DNA of 64,000 bases from Anaeramoeba ignava. Lineage: Eukaryota > Metamonada > Anaeramoebidae. Below are positions 35,201-46,383 of this stretch, in pieces (the stretch's first letter is position 1; every line of letters starts with the position of its first letter). The notes beneath the pieces are model-generated. The model did not search any database. It saw nothing but the letters and a program-made list of their open reading frames with translations, and had not been told where the DNA came from. Made by a program: the position numbers and the translations under genes. Location: assembly GCA_028826165.1 (NCBI GenBank), contig JAPDFW010000070.1:22501-86500 (forward strand), written 5' to 3'.

Positions 35201-36694
35201 CTTACACAACAAAAAATATTTGAATCAGGAATAATAGAATCTCTTATTGCGTTGGAAAAACTCTCAACACAAACTAATCTAGGAACTTTATCTGAGAATG
35301 TCTTGGATATATGCTCTCAGAACAACAAAAAAATAGCGGATCATGTGAATACACTCCGCAAAAGTATCAAAGAAAAACAACGAAAAAAAGCAATGGAAAA
35401 ACGAGCAGAAATGCTTCGACAAATGGGATTCCAAGAGCTGAATTCCCAGCGCAAAGTTGCAATGCCACAAGTCATATCCAAATTGGATGCTACGGAATTT
35501 GGGGAAATTGTGGAAGAAAAAGGACTTAAATGCAGTATTTGCCAAGAAGGAAAAACATTGGAACCAGAAAAACCGCTTGGATTTTATATTTATTCAAAAC
35601 GCATGCCTTTAGAACCGCGCAATATCATTGGGTTTGATGCATTGGGGATCTCATCAGTGACCCAGTTCAACCTGATCCACTTTTCATGCCATCACAAAGC
35701 TGCACAAGTTGATTCACGCGGAGAGCATCCCAAACGCGAGTGGGACGGAGCATATCTGCGCAACTCGCAGGTACTCTGCAACAACCTATTCCCGATCCTT
35801 CTCGACAATCTTCCCGAGCAGCAATATCTTACTGCGGTTGAGACTTACTGGTCTCGACTTGAAGCTGTTTTTGGATCATCAATTCCATTTTCGGCAAGAT
35901 CCAATTTTCTTCTTCATGATCTTAAATTCCTTCTTCTCCGGTTTGCCCGACAGGAGTCGTTCAGCATAGATGCTCATGGTGGCTCTCCAGAAACAAATAT
36001 TCTTGTGCTCCCGTTTATGCTTCAGATGGCAAATTTCCTTCTTCATTTAAATGACGATCAAAACCAAAAGGATCTTGAACCGAAAATATCAAGATTTCTT
36101 GAAATACAAAAAGATGAATGGATTATGAAGAGTATCAGAACAATCGATAATGTTCTGTTTTATTCAACAGCATCTCTTCTTATGTGGCCACTTGATCAAT
36201 GGAATTCTCATCGACTCAAAATTCTTGAGCAAATGATTCTATATTCCTATGTTTGTTTTGCTGAGTCTAAGCACACTCACTCACACAAGCCCAAAAGATC
36301 CAATCTGAAAAAGCAGAGTACAGATACAGAGCCTGATGAGAAACAAAAATCTGCGGATTCTTCTATTGATACAAAAGAGAATGATGAGAAACTTGATCTT
36401 GATTTTTCTTCTCTTTTCCAAACTTTCAAACCAATTTTGAATTTTTTTGCTCTTCTTAATAAGATTCATTTCCAGTTCAAATCACCTTCTGGCTCTCTTG
36501 TTCAAACTCTTAATACAACTATGAGTGATCCTCTTGCTGTTCTTGATACTTCAAAGGTGATTCTCAAGTATTTTCAAGAAGAAATTCTGGTTATTGAGGA
36601 TATTCTTGAGTTTTTAGATGTTTTGGGTTTGTTACAGGATGTTTTAAAGCAGTATGAATCTGTTGAGAAGTGGATTGAATGGATTTTGAAATGA
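29242..36694 (+). CDS. UBR4: UBR4-like E3 ubiquitin ligase, C-terminal half only
   Basis: UBR4 (p600/BIG) is a giant N-degron E3 ligase. Exons 29242-30274, 30363-31588 and 31664-36694 join in frame to 2,429 residues. The diagnostic parts are a Cys cluster starting at ~755 (CPRCGA, CSQCGENAFQCRQC, NINYENLNAFLCNECGFC), CYGC at ~957, armadillo-like helices, and the C-terminal E3 module: a hemi-RING (KCSICQEG at ~2040 and HFSCH at ~2093), then LLLRFARQESFS and EILEFLDVLGLL near the end, all as in animal UBR4. The animal protein is about 5,200 residues, and its UBR box and N-terminal propeller are not here: the ATG follows a promoter shared with a divergent gene, so this half is a separate gene. 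The N-terminal exon carries an Asn-Glu/Asn-Ile repeat and exon 3 an Asn-Gln/Lys-Glu repeat at ~34490-34770. Base composition is richer in GC than the rest of the window. Confidence 0.9.
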
Positions 36695-36714
36695 ATTTCA
36701 ACTTTAAATTTTAA

Positions 36715-38525
36715 ATCTAAATCTAAATCTAAATCTAAATCTAAATCTAAATCTAAATCTAAATCTAAATCTAAATCTATTTTAAATCAATTTTAAATTA
36801 ATTTTATATCAATTTTAAATCAATTTTATATCAATTTTATATTAATTTTAATTCAATTTTATATCAATTTTAAATCAATTTTAAATCAATTTTAAATCAA
36901 TTTTAAATCAATTTTAAATTAATTTTAAATTAATTTTAAATCAATTTTAAATCTATTTTAAATCAATTTTAAATCAATTTTAAATTAATTTTAAATCAAT
37001 TTTATATCAATTTTAAATCAATTTTAAATCAATTTTAAATCAATTTTAAATCAATTTTAAATCAATTTTAAATCAATTTTAAATCAATTTTAAATTAATT
37101 TTAAATCAATTTTAAATCAATTTTAAATCAATTTTATATCAATTTTAAATCAATTTTAAATCAATTTTAAATCAATTTTAAATCAATTTTATATCAATTT
37201 AAATCAATTTTAAATCAATTTTAAATCAATTTTAAATCAATTTTAAATCAATTTTAAATCAATTTTAAATTAATTTTAAATCAATTTTATATCAATTTTA
37301 AATCAATTTTAAATCAATTTTAATTAAATCAATTTTAAATTAATTTTTAAATCAATTTTATATCAATTTTAAATCAATTTTAAATCAATTTTAAATCAAT
37401 TTATATCAATTTTTATATCAATAAATCAATTTTAAATCAATTTTAAATCAATTTTAAAATTAATTTTAAATCAATTTTTAAATCAATTTTATATCAATTT
37501 TATATCAATTTTAAATCAATTTTAAATTAATTTTAAATCAATTTTAAATCAATTTTAAATCAATTTTAAATCAATTTTAAATCAATTTTAAATCAATTTT
37601 AAATCAATTTTATATCAATTTTAAATCAATTTTAAATCAATTTTAAATCAATTTTAAATCAATTTTAAATCAATTTTAAATTAATTTTAAATCAATTTTA
37701 TATCAATTTTAAATCAATTTTAAATCAATTTTAAATCAATTTTAAATTAATTTTAAATCAATTTTAAATCAATTTTAAATCAATTTTAAATTAATTTTAA
37801 ATCAATTTTTAAATTAATTTTATATCAATTTTAAATCAATTTTATATCAATTTTAAATCAATTTTAAATCAATTTTAAATTAATTTTAAATCAATTTTAA
37901 ATCAATTTTAAATCAATTTTAAATCAATTTTATATCAATTTTAAATCAATTTTAAATCAATTTTAAATCAATTTTAAATCAATTTTAAATCAATTTTAAA
38001 TTAATTTTAAATCAATTTTAAATCAATTTTAAATCAATTTTAAATCAATTTTAAATCAATTTTAAATCAATTTTAAATCAATTTTAAATCAATTTTTAAA
38101 TCAATTTTAAATCAATTTTAAATTAATTTTTAAATCAATTTTAAATCAATTTTATATCAATTTTAAATCAATTTTAAATCAATTTTAAATCAATTTTAAA
38201 TTAATTTTAAATCAATTTTATATCAATTTTAAATTAATTTTAAATCAATTTTATATCAATTTTAAATCAATTTTATATCAATTTTAAATCAATTTTATAT
38301 CAATTTTATATCAATTTTATATTAATTTTATATTAATTTTAAATCAATTTTAATTCAATTTTAAATCAATTTTATATCAAATTTATATCAATTTTATATC
38401 AATTTTAAATCAATTTTATATTAATTTTAAATCAATTTTAAATTAATTTTAAATTAATTTTAAATCAATTTTAAATCAATTTTATATCAATTTTATATCA
38501 ATTTTAAATCAATTTTAAATCAAAA
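36715..38525. repeat. 1.8-kb 11-bp array, AATTTTAAATC
   Basis: It starts with ten ATCTAA hexamers (36715-36778) and continues as ~160 units of AATTTTAAATC or AATTTTATATC with an 11-bp period. It separates two + genes. A sense T-rich leader (TTTTCATTTTTCATTTTTC, ~38552-38600) then precedes the next ATG. No gene is seen. Confidence 0.92.
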
Positions 38526-38609
38526 ATAAATTCAAATGAAAGAAAATTTTTCGCTTTTCATTTTTCATTTTTCATTTTTCATTTTTGTTCTCATTTTTAA
38601 AATAATAAT

Positions 38610-41018
38610 ATGCTTACAGTATTAGATTTTATTGAAAATCCATTTAAAATACCATTGAATCCAAACTTCCGAAACAAAAAAAATCAAACACTTCTTCATG
38701 AAGCAATAATTTATAAACTTGACCAAAAAATAGTGAAAACATTAATAGAAAAAGGAGTTGATATTCAAGCTCAGGATTTCTACAACCAAACAGCCCTGCA
38801 TCTTGCATGCGAACATGGAGAAGATGTTAGTATTATCCAAACGCTTATCGAAAAAGGAAATGATCCACAAACAGTTTCTGTTAACAAGGAAACACCTCTT
38901 CATAGAGCCTGTATGAACAAAAACGGCCATGAAATCATTCAGTTCCTCATAAAACAATCCATAGACTTGAACGCAATAGATGAAACAGAAAGCCAATCCC
39001 CGCTGCACTACGCACTTATGCATAACGCAGAACTCAATACAATAAAATTATTGATTGAATCCGGAGCTAATCCACATTTAGTTGATCGAAAACAAAGAAA
39101 TTGCATTCATTTTGAATGTCTCAATAACCCTCGTCTTGACGTTTTGGAGTATCTCATAAACATCGGAGTTTCACCACAAGCAAAAGACTCAAACCAGAAA
39201 TTCCCTCTTGATTACGCTTGCAAAAATAAACTTGATATCGAAATTGCGAATTTTTTATACAATTTAAATCCAATTATAAAAAATGAGCAAATTATAGAAT
39301 GTTTAACGGCTCACTCCAATTTCCAAACTGTGAAGTTTCTTATGGAGCAGTCCCGCGATCCAAGTAGTCTGCAATTGGATTTGACACGCAACTTTTCTTT
39401 TATAATCCGCAACATTAATGATCCTGATTTTCTTAATTATTTGATCAAATACACAAATATTGACATTAACAAAAAGCTTATTGACTCAAATGAATTTGCA
39501 ATAAACATGATATGGACGAAGAATTGTGAGGAGGTTTTGCCAAAATTGAAGGTTTTATTGAGCAATGGAGCGAATTCTAATGCGATGAATCGGAACAAAA
39601 TGACATCACTCCATCTTGCTCTAGAAGCACTTTGTGGATATGAGATAGTGGGGCTTCTTCTCGACAATAAGAGCGATCCGAATGTTCAAGACGCATTGTC
39701 ACGAACAGCATTACATATTGCAATTCAAACACATCAAAAATTGGAAATTTTCAAACTTCTCATTTCAAAAGGCGCGCAGGTCATGCCTAAAAAGGATTCT
39801 AACTTGTTCTTGCTTCATTATTGCATCAATTACAATACCTCTCTCGATGTCATTGAGTATCTTGTGGAAAACGGCTTGCCACTTAACGAGAAAGATCATA
39901 AAAAACGCGGAGCTCTTCATTTTGTTAATAAAAAAACACAATTAAAAATTGTGAAATATCTTGTTTCAAAAGGAATAGAAATCCGTGATTTGGACAGCTA
40001 CAAAAGAACAACCCTTCATTACGCATGTTCAAAAGGTGCGGGGTTGAATATTGTGAAGTTCCTTGTGTCAAAAGGTATGGATATCAACGCAGAAGACAAG
40101 TTTCAACAAACACCACTTTATTATTCAACTTTGATTTTTAATTATTATGTTGTTGATTTCCTTCTCAAAAAAGGAGCAGATGTAAATGTTAAGGGAAAAG
40201 ATCGGAAATCGCTTTTCGAAGTTTCAATCGCATCTTCTTTTCCTCATTTACCTTTGATTCTCCTTGAAAATGATGCCGATCCAAAAATTTCCTATTATTA
40301 TGGTTTTAATGATCATCACAATATTTTAAAAGTTTTTGATTCTTTTCAAAAAGACTTTTCAAATCTCTTGTCAAGACAAGAACTGACTGATTGCACAATT
40401 CAAGCCCTTGATGGCAGTATTCCCGCACATAAACTTATCCTTCAAGCAAGGATCTCAAAAGACCCAAATGTCCTTGATTCCTTCTTTCTTGCCTGTCGAG
40501 CAAAAAAAGTTACTGAAGTTTTGGAATTTTTGGAATTTGTTTATACAGGTCGCATTGATTTCGAAAACCAGACAAGCTTTTTCCAAAAACTCTCCAATTT
40601 TTGTTCAGACGCGAAATTGGACGAAAAATGGATTGAGGAAAAAAAGGGAATGAGAGGATTGAGAAGAGATATGTGGATGCTGTATTGCGACGATTCTTCA
40701 AAAGATTTCGCAATCATTGTTCAAGAAAATCCTATTAAATGCCATCGTTTGATTCTTGTAGCGAGAAGTAATCTTTTCCGTGGGATGTTTCTCTCGGTTA
40801 ATGATGACTCAAATCAAGTTAATGACTTTCTGGGAATTTCTTATGAAGCTTATTTACAATTAATCCAATTTATTTATTTTGATCAAATTAATGAATTTTC
40901 AGATCAAATTACTCAAGAATTATTAGAAGCTAATCGTTATTATCAATTGAATCCAAATTCCTCTTTAAAAATCAAACTTAAACAACCAAAACCAATTTCG
41001 AAAAAGTTTTTTTTTTAA
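38610..41018 (+). CDS. Ankyrin-repeat protein with two C-terminal BTB domains
   Basis: A single-exon gene of 802 residues. Residues ~25-575 hold about 16 ankyrin repeats (TLLHEAI, TALHLAC, TPLHRAC, TALHIAI, TTLHYAC, TPLYYST). BTB-1 follows at ~587-680 (LTDCTIQALDGSIPAHKLIL, VLEFLEFVYTGRIDF) and BTB-2 at ~693-785 (KDFAIIVQENPIKCHRLIL, SNLFRGMFLSV). BTB-2 shares the RGMFLSV.DDSN/TSN signature with the RCC1-BTB family at 52-64 kb, so the two families probably exchanged this domain. BTB proteins commonly bring substrates to CUL3 ubiquitin ligases, and ankyrins would supply the binding surface; that role is inferred. The start follows a typical T-rich leader. Confidence 0.9.
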   Translation: MLTVLDFIENPFKIPLNPNFRNKKNQTLLHEAIIYKLDQKIVKTLIEKGVDIQAQDFYNQTALHLACEHGEDVSIIQTLIEKGNDPQTVSVNKETPLHRACMNKNGHEIIQFLIKQSIDLNAIDETESQSPLHYALMHNAELNTIKLLIESGANPHLVDRKQRNCIHFECLNNPRLDVLEYLINIGVSPQAKDSNQKFPLDYACKNKLDIEIANFLYNLNPIIKNEQIIECLTAHSNFQTVKFLMEQSRDPSSLQLDLTRNFSFIIRNINDPDFLNYLIKYTNIDINKKLIDSNEFAINMIWTKNCEEVLPKLKVLLSNGANSNAMNRNKMTSLHLALEALCGYEIVGLLLDNKSDPNVQDALSRTALHIAIQTHQKLEIFKLLISKGAQVMPKKDSNLFLLHYCINYNTSLDVIEYLVENGLPLNEKDHKKRGALHFVNKKTQLKIVKYLVSKGIEIRDLDSYKRTTLHYACSKGAGLNIVKFLVSKGMDINAEDKFQQTPLYYSTLIFNYYVVDFLLKKGADVNVKGKDRKSLFEVSIASSFPHLPLILLENDADPKISYYYGFNDHHNILKVFDSFQKDFSNLLSRQELTDCTIQALDGSIPAHKLILQARISKDPNVLDSFFLACRAKKVTEVLEFLEFVYTGRIDFENQTSFFQKLSNFCSDAKLDEKWIEEKKGMRGLRRDMWMLYCDDSSKDFAIIVQENPIKCHRLILVARSNLFRGMFLSVNDDSNQVNDFLGISYEAYLQLIQFIYFDQINEFSDQITQELLEANRYYQLNPNSSLKIKLKQPKPISKKFFF

Positions 41019-41088
41019 AAAAAATCAATTTATAAAAAAAGAAAAGAAAGAAAAGAAAAGAAAGAAAAAATTGTTTTTTAGTTTCTTT

Positions 41089-43994
41089 TTAAAAAATTAA
41101 GTTTTCTGTTTGACCCAATTTTGCAAATCCGTTTAATTTAGGTTTTTTCGAAGTTGTTCCGTTTGGAAAAGTATGTTGTTTTTCAACAGGATCAATTTTT
41201 CCTCTTGAATCGATATTTTTTGGATTAGATTTTTCGATAATGTTTAAATGAAGATGTTTTGATTGTTCAGTATTATCAATAGTTTGTATTGTTTGAGCAA
41301 TTTCTTTTTCATGGATTTGCAATATTTTTTGGGTTGGATTAAATTTCTTTAAGTTCTTTAAAATACTTGGATAAATTTGTTTTTTGTTTGTTAATCCATA
41401 AAGTAAATCAAAGTGTTCACCTTCTTTTATAGATAGAGTTTCGACAACAAGTTCTGAGTTGAGGCGTTTTAACAGTTCTGTGATATTGATAAGATTATCG
41501 TTTTCTCCGTAATATAAAGCAATTGGGCATTTTATTTTGGAAAGATCATAAAGTGGTGGTTTTGAAGTTCCATAATGTTTTTTATTTTCATATTCATTTT
41601 CGTAATCGAACATGTGAATTGGTCCTGTTCGCAGAATTGAGAACCAATGTCGGCATAGTTTTACTGATGTTGGTGAGTATAATTGTTGGCAATATACTGG
41701 CATGTTTTTTTGATCAAGATATTTGTTTGTCCATTTGAAGAGGATTGACATACAAATTTGGATTATGAAAGAGAACCATTCTATGGATGTATATTTGAGG
41801 AAGACTTTTGAGATTTCTCTCTATATTAATTTTATAAATGAATTTTAATTTTAATTTTAATTTTTAATTTTAATTTTATAAATGAATTTTAATTTTAAAT
41901 TTAATTTTGTAAATGAATTTTAATTTTAATTTTAATTTTAATTTTAATTTTAATTTTAATTTTAATTTTAATTTTAATTTTAATTTTAAATATTAATTTT
42001 AATTTTAATTTTAATTTTAAATTTTAATATTAATTTTAATTTTAATTTTAATTTTATAAATGAATTTTAATTTTAATTTTAATTTGAATTTTAATTTTAA
42101 TTTTATAAATGAATTTTAATATTAATTTTAATTTTAATTTTAATTTTATAAATGAATTTTAATTTTAATTTTAATTTTAATTTTAATTTTAATTTTAATT
42201 TTAATTTTAATTTTAATTTTAATTTTAATTTTAATTTTAATTTTAATTTTAATTTTAATTTTAATTTTAATTTTAATTTTAATTTTATAAATGAATTTTA
42301 ATTTTAATATTTAATTTTAATTTTAATTTTATAAATGAATTTTAATTTTATAAATGAATTTTAATTTTAATTTTAATTTTAATTTTAATTTTAATTTTTA
42401 TTTTAATTTTTATTTTAATTTTAATATTTACAATCATTGCTTGCTTTCCAAAAAGTAAATGAATATATTTTCCAGGTAATTTAGTAACCAATTTAAAAAA
42501 CCAAGTATGAGGATTTTTAACAACACCACAAGGAGCAAGAGAAACAAAAAGATTAATTTTAGAACTCAATTCAGGATAAAAAGAAAAAGCACCAAAACCA
42601 ACAGTAGTTCCTTGACTAAAACCAATATAAGTTACAGATTTATTATGAGTTTTATCAAGAACAAAATTAATAAGCGTTGGAGCATCTAATTGAATAAGTT
42701 CATCAATAGAATAATCCCAAAAAAGATCGTCTTTAACTCCCAAATCTTGATGACGATCTGAATAAGAATTTCCTCTGTGATTTCCGAACCAACAATCATA
42801 ACCAAGATCCGCAAGAAGAAAAGCTAATCCAACTTTCTTTTTGGCTGCAACATAACTTGCGCTACTTTGCATAAATCCATGCATGAAAAATGCTACTGGT
42901 TTAGGTTCTTTTCTTCTTTCTCTTGGTTCTTGTTTTTCTTGTTCAAAATTCTCTTGTGAAAATAGTTTTTCTTGTTGTTCTTTGTATTCTTCTCTTCCGC
43001 ATGGGATTCTATGAAGTTGAAGAAAATAATTATCTTTGGTTTGAACTACAAATTGTTCAAGTGGATATCCCTTTTTAAAAAAATTATTAAATATTAATTA
43101 AATAAATATTAAATAAATATTAAATAAATATTAAATAAATATTAAATAAATATTAAATATTAAATAAATTAAATTAAATATTAAATAAATATTAAAATAA
43201 AATTAAATAAATATTAAATAAATATTAAATAAATATTAAATAAATATTAAATAAATATTAAATAAATATTAAATAAATATTAAATAAATATTAAATAAAT
43301 AAATATTAAATATTAAATAAATATTAAATAAATATTAAATATTAAATAAATATTAAAAAATATTAAATAGTTAAATATTAAATATTAAATATTAAATAAA
43401 TTGAAAACCAAAAATATTAAAATATTAAAATATTAAAATATTAAATATTAAATATTAAATATTAAATAAATATTAAATATTAAATATTAAATATTAAATA
43501 TTAAATATTAAATAAATATTAAATATTAAATATTAAATATTAAATATTAAATAAATATTAAATATTAAATATTAAATAAATATTAAATATTAAATATTAA
43601 ATATTAAATAAATATTAAATAAATATTAAATAAATATTAAATATTAAATATTAAATAAATATTAAATAAATATTAAATATTAAATATTAAATAATTAACC
43701 ACTTTATACCTTTTTCATAACAAAATCTCGAAATTCAATTGACATTTTTCTTTTTTTTTTCTTTGGTTTTGGAGAATCACCTGTTGCAATTTGATAAGTA
43801 ACTTCTTTAACAGCTGAAATTGATCCAAAAAAGATTTTTTTCACAAATTTTGATATAAATTGACAAAGAGAAAGAATAAGCTTTAACGGAACTGATGCTA
43901 AAAGAACATAAAACTTGATAACAACAGTTGCAATATAAAATAGTATATAAATCAATTTACTTTTTAATAAAATTTCATAAATATTTAAACCCAT
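41089..43994 (-). CDS. Membrane-anchored acid lipase / steryl ester hydrolase-like
   Basis: An alpha/beta-hydrolase of the acid lipase family (lysosomal acid lipase, yeast YEH/TGL1). Exons 43994-43710, 43070-42432 and 41820-41089 join in phase 0 to 551 residues. An N-terminal hydrophobic stretch (about residues 10-60) acts as a membrane anchor, followed by a Lys-rich patch. The family entry motif GYPLEQFVVQTKDNY starts exon 2, then FFMHGFM (oxyanion HG), FGNHRGNSYS, the nucleophile elbow GFSQGT with Ser247, Asp416 in YYGENDN and His444 in GEHFDLLYG complete the catalytic triad. The C-terminal ~90 residues are a low-complexity tail not found in the lysosomal enzyme. Lack of a cleavable signal and the tail favour the yeast-like, lipid-droplet or ER membrane type. 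Both introns are AT arrays. Confidence 0.9.
41821..42431 (-). repeat. (AATTTT)n lipase intron with ATAAATGAATTTT punctuation
   Basis: A 611-nt intron of AATTTT hexamers regularly interrupted by TTTATAAATGAATTTT, the reverse complement of the element in ISCU intron 2. Joining 42432 to 41820 keeps phase 0 between GKQAMI and REISKVF. Confidence 0.85.
43071..43709 (-). repeat. 11-bp ATTAAATAAAT lipase intron
   Basis: A 639-nt intron of ATTAAATAAAT (11 bp) and ATTAAAT (7 bp) units. It lies between the membrane-anchor exon and the catalytic exon. Confidence 0.85.
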
Positions 43995-44760
43995 TTATTA
44001 TTTTTGTTTTTATTGTAGAAAAAAAAAATGAAATTTAATTTTTTGGTTTTTTTTTAATTTTTTTTTTTTGAATAATTTATTGTCAAGTTTATTTAATTTT
44101 TTTCTTTATTAAAAAAAAATAAATAAAAAACAAAAATTTAAAATAAAGATTGATTTAGAAATTTATTTAGAAATTTATTTAGAAATTTATTTAGAAATTT
44201 ATTTAGAAATTTATTTGGAAATTTATTTAAATATTAAAAATTTAAAAAAATTTATTTATAGATTTTTAAGAAATTTATTTTAGAAATTTATTTAGAAATT
44301 TATTTAGAAATTGATTTATAAATTTATTTAGAAATTTATTTAAAAATTGATTTAGAAATTTATTTATAAATTTATTTAAAAATTTATTTAAAAATTTATT
44401 TGGAAATTTATTTAAAGATTTATTTAAAAATTTATTTATAAATTTAATTAGAAATTTATTTTTGGAAAATTTTTGAAAATTTATTTAGAAATTTATTTAG
44501 AAATTTATTTAGAAATTTATTTAGAGATTGATTTAAAAATTTATTTAGAAATTGATTTAGAAATTTATTTAGAAATTTATTTAGAAATTTATTTAGAAAT
44601 TTATTTAGAAATTGATTTAGAAATTTATTTAGAAATTGATTTAGAAATTTATTTAGAAATTTATTTAGAAATTTATTTAGAAATTTATTTAGAAATTGAT
44701 TTAGAAATTTATTTAGAAATTGATTTAGAAATTTATTTAGAAATTGAGAAAAAGATTGAA
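43995..44760. repeat. 12-bp array, AAATTTATTTAG, in the lipase 5' flank
   Basis: Positions 43995-44145 are A/T-run DNA upstream of the lipase start. From ~44150 to 44755 there is a 12-bp array of AAATTTATTTAG, with AAATTGATTTAG variants. The open frame through it reads Leu-Glu-Ile-Tyr repeats and is not a gene. Confidence 0.85.
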
Positions 44761-44926
44761 TAATTGAATAAAAGAAAAAAAAAAGGAAATTTGTTTTTTT
44801 GTGTTTGTTTATTGCGAAAAGATCAAAAGAAAATCAAAAAAAAAAAAAGAAAAAAAAGGAAAAATTTTTCTAATTGCAAAAAATGTTTTTTTTGTTTTTT
44901 TTTTTGAGAAGATAATTGAAAAAAAT

Positions 44927-45567
44927 TTAACAATCTTCAACAGTCCAATAGAAATTACAAACCTTTTTATTCCGATTTTTTTGAGATTTTTGTTTTGATC
45001 TTTTAATTAATTCTTCAAAATTATTATTTTCTTGTTCATTATTAATTTTTCTTTTATGAGATTTTAAAGAATTTTTTTCGAAATTTTTAAATTGATTTTG
45101 ATTTTTAAATTGATTTTGATTTTTAAATTGATTTTGATTTTTAAATTCGATTTTGATTTTTAAATTCGTTTTGATTTTTAAATTCGGTTTTGATTTTTAA
45201 ATTCATTTTGATTTTTAAATTCATTTTGATTTTTAAATTCATTTTCATTTTTAAATTCATTTTCATTTTTAAATTCATTTTGATTTTCAGTTGAATTATT
45301 ATAACGAAGATAAAAATCATCAAAATCACAATCACTAAAATCTTCACTATAAACCTTAAAAGTAGGAGGAGGAACAGTTATTTCATCTTTAAAATTAAAA
45401 ATACTTTTTGAAATCATTAATTTATTTTTCTTATATTTTTTGCTTGTTATTGTTTCTTCTGTTTTTTCCGTTTGAATTTGATCAAATAGGGATTTTAATA
45501 ATTGATCTAATTTTAAACCCCGTTTTTGTATTTCTTCATTTTCTTGATTTATTATTAATTTTTGCAT
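44927..45567 (-). CDS. Small unknown protein with Asn-Phe-Lys repeat, frame disturbed
   Basis: I do not recognise this gene. From the ATG at 45567 (MQKLIINQENEEIQ) come a charged helix with LDQLLKSLFDQI, a short proline motif VPPPTFKVYSEDFSD, an acidic Asp/Phe segment, then an 18-bp repeat encoding KNQNEF/KNENEF that stops in frame near 45180. Two units of that repeat (near 45180 and 45150) carry an extra base; allowing for both brings the reading frame to a C-terminus ending CNFYWTVEDC at 44927. The repeat could instead be an intron read as coding. It contains no membrane segment or signal peptide. Upstream, T-rich leader units are weak. Confidence 0.4.
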
Positions 45568-46383
45568 CTTATTTTGTTTTTTTGTGTTTTGTATCTTTTA
45601 TATTTTATTTAAAAAAAAAGAAATAGAAAAATAGAAATAAAATAAATGTCAAAATAAAAATGATTAAAATTTTTAATTAAAAATTGTTTTATATGAAAAA
45701 ATGTCTACTTTTTTTGATTTTGTTTTTGTTTTTAAAAAAAATTTAAAAAAAAATATAATATGTTTTGTTTTTGACTATTTGTCCAGTTGTCGGATTTGGT
45801 GTAAAAAGAAAAAAAATGAAAAAAAAAATGAAAAAAAAAAGGAAAAAAAATTTTAATTAAATAATTCTAATTCTCAATTTTTTGATCGTTTAATTAAAAA
45901 AGGAAAAAAAAATAATAACAAGAAAGTTTTTTATAACTTTAAATTTTTAATTAAAATTTTATTTTCAATGTCAAATGTTATTTATTTTTATGATCAAAAT
46001 TTATTCACCTTTTTTTATTTATTTTTTTTTTCCTTTTTATTTTTTTTTTAATTAAAAATTCGACACACGTGGAAAATTAAAAATAAAAAAATTTTTAAAT
46101 CATTTTTTTATTTACAAAAAAATTAAAATTTAAATTTAACTATAAAAAAATTAAATATTAATATAAACATTTTCAAAAATATAAACTATAATGTTTTTAA
46201 TTAGTCTTTTTTATTATAACTTATTTTATTAAAATAATATAAAAATTTTTATTTTTTTTTTTTAATTAAATAAAAATGAATAATTATTTTTATAAAATTA
46301 CGAATAATTTTTTTTTGCTTTTTTTTATTTTTTTTTTTAATTAAAAAATTTTTTTTTTTTTTTCATTTTTTCTTAATTATAAA
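45568..46383. other. AT-rich intergenic region without repeats
   Basis: An ~800-bp region between divergent genes, with long A and T homopolymers and no tandem array, open frame or recognisable RNA. Its last part (TTTTTTTTTTTTCATTTTTTC before 46384) is the usual leader of the next gene. Confidence 0.5.

Noticed and set aside
44473-44763. 96-codon frame of Leu-Glu-Ile-Tyr repeats
   Set aside because: Translation of the 12-bp AAATTTATTTAG array with no unique sequence.
45568-46383. A structured RNA or tRNA gene in the unique AT-rich gap
   Set aside because: No cloverleaf arms, B-box-like GTTCGA or GC-rich stems were found by eye.
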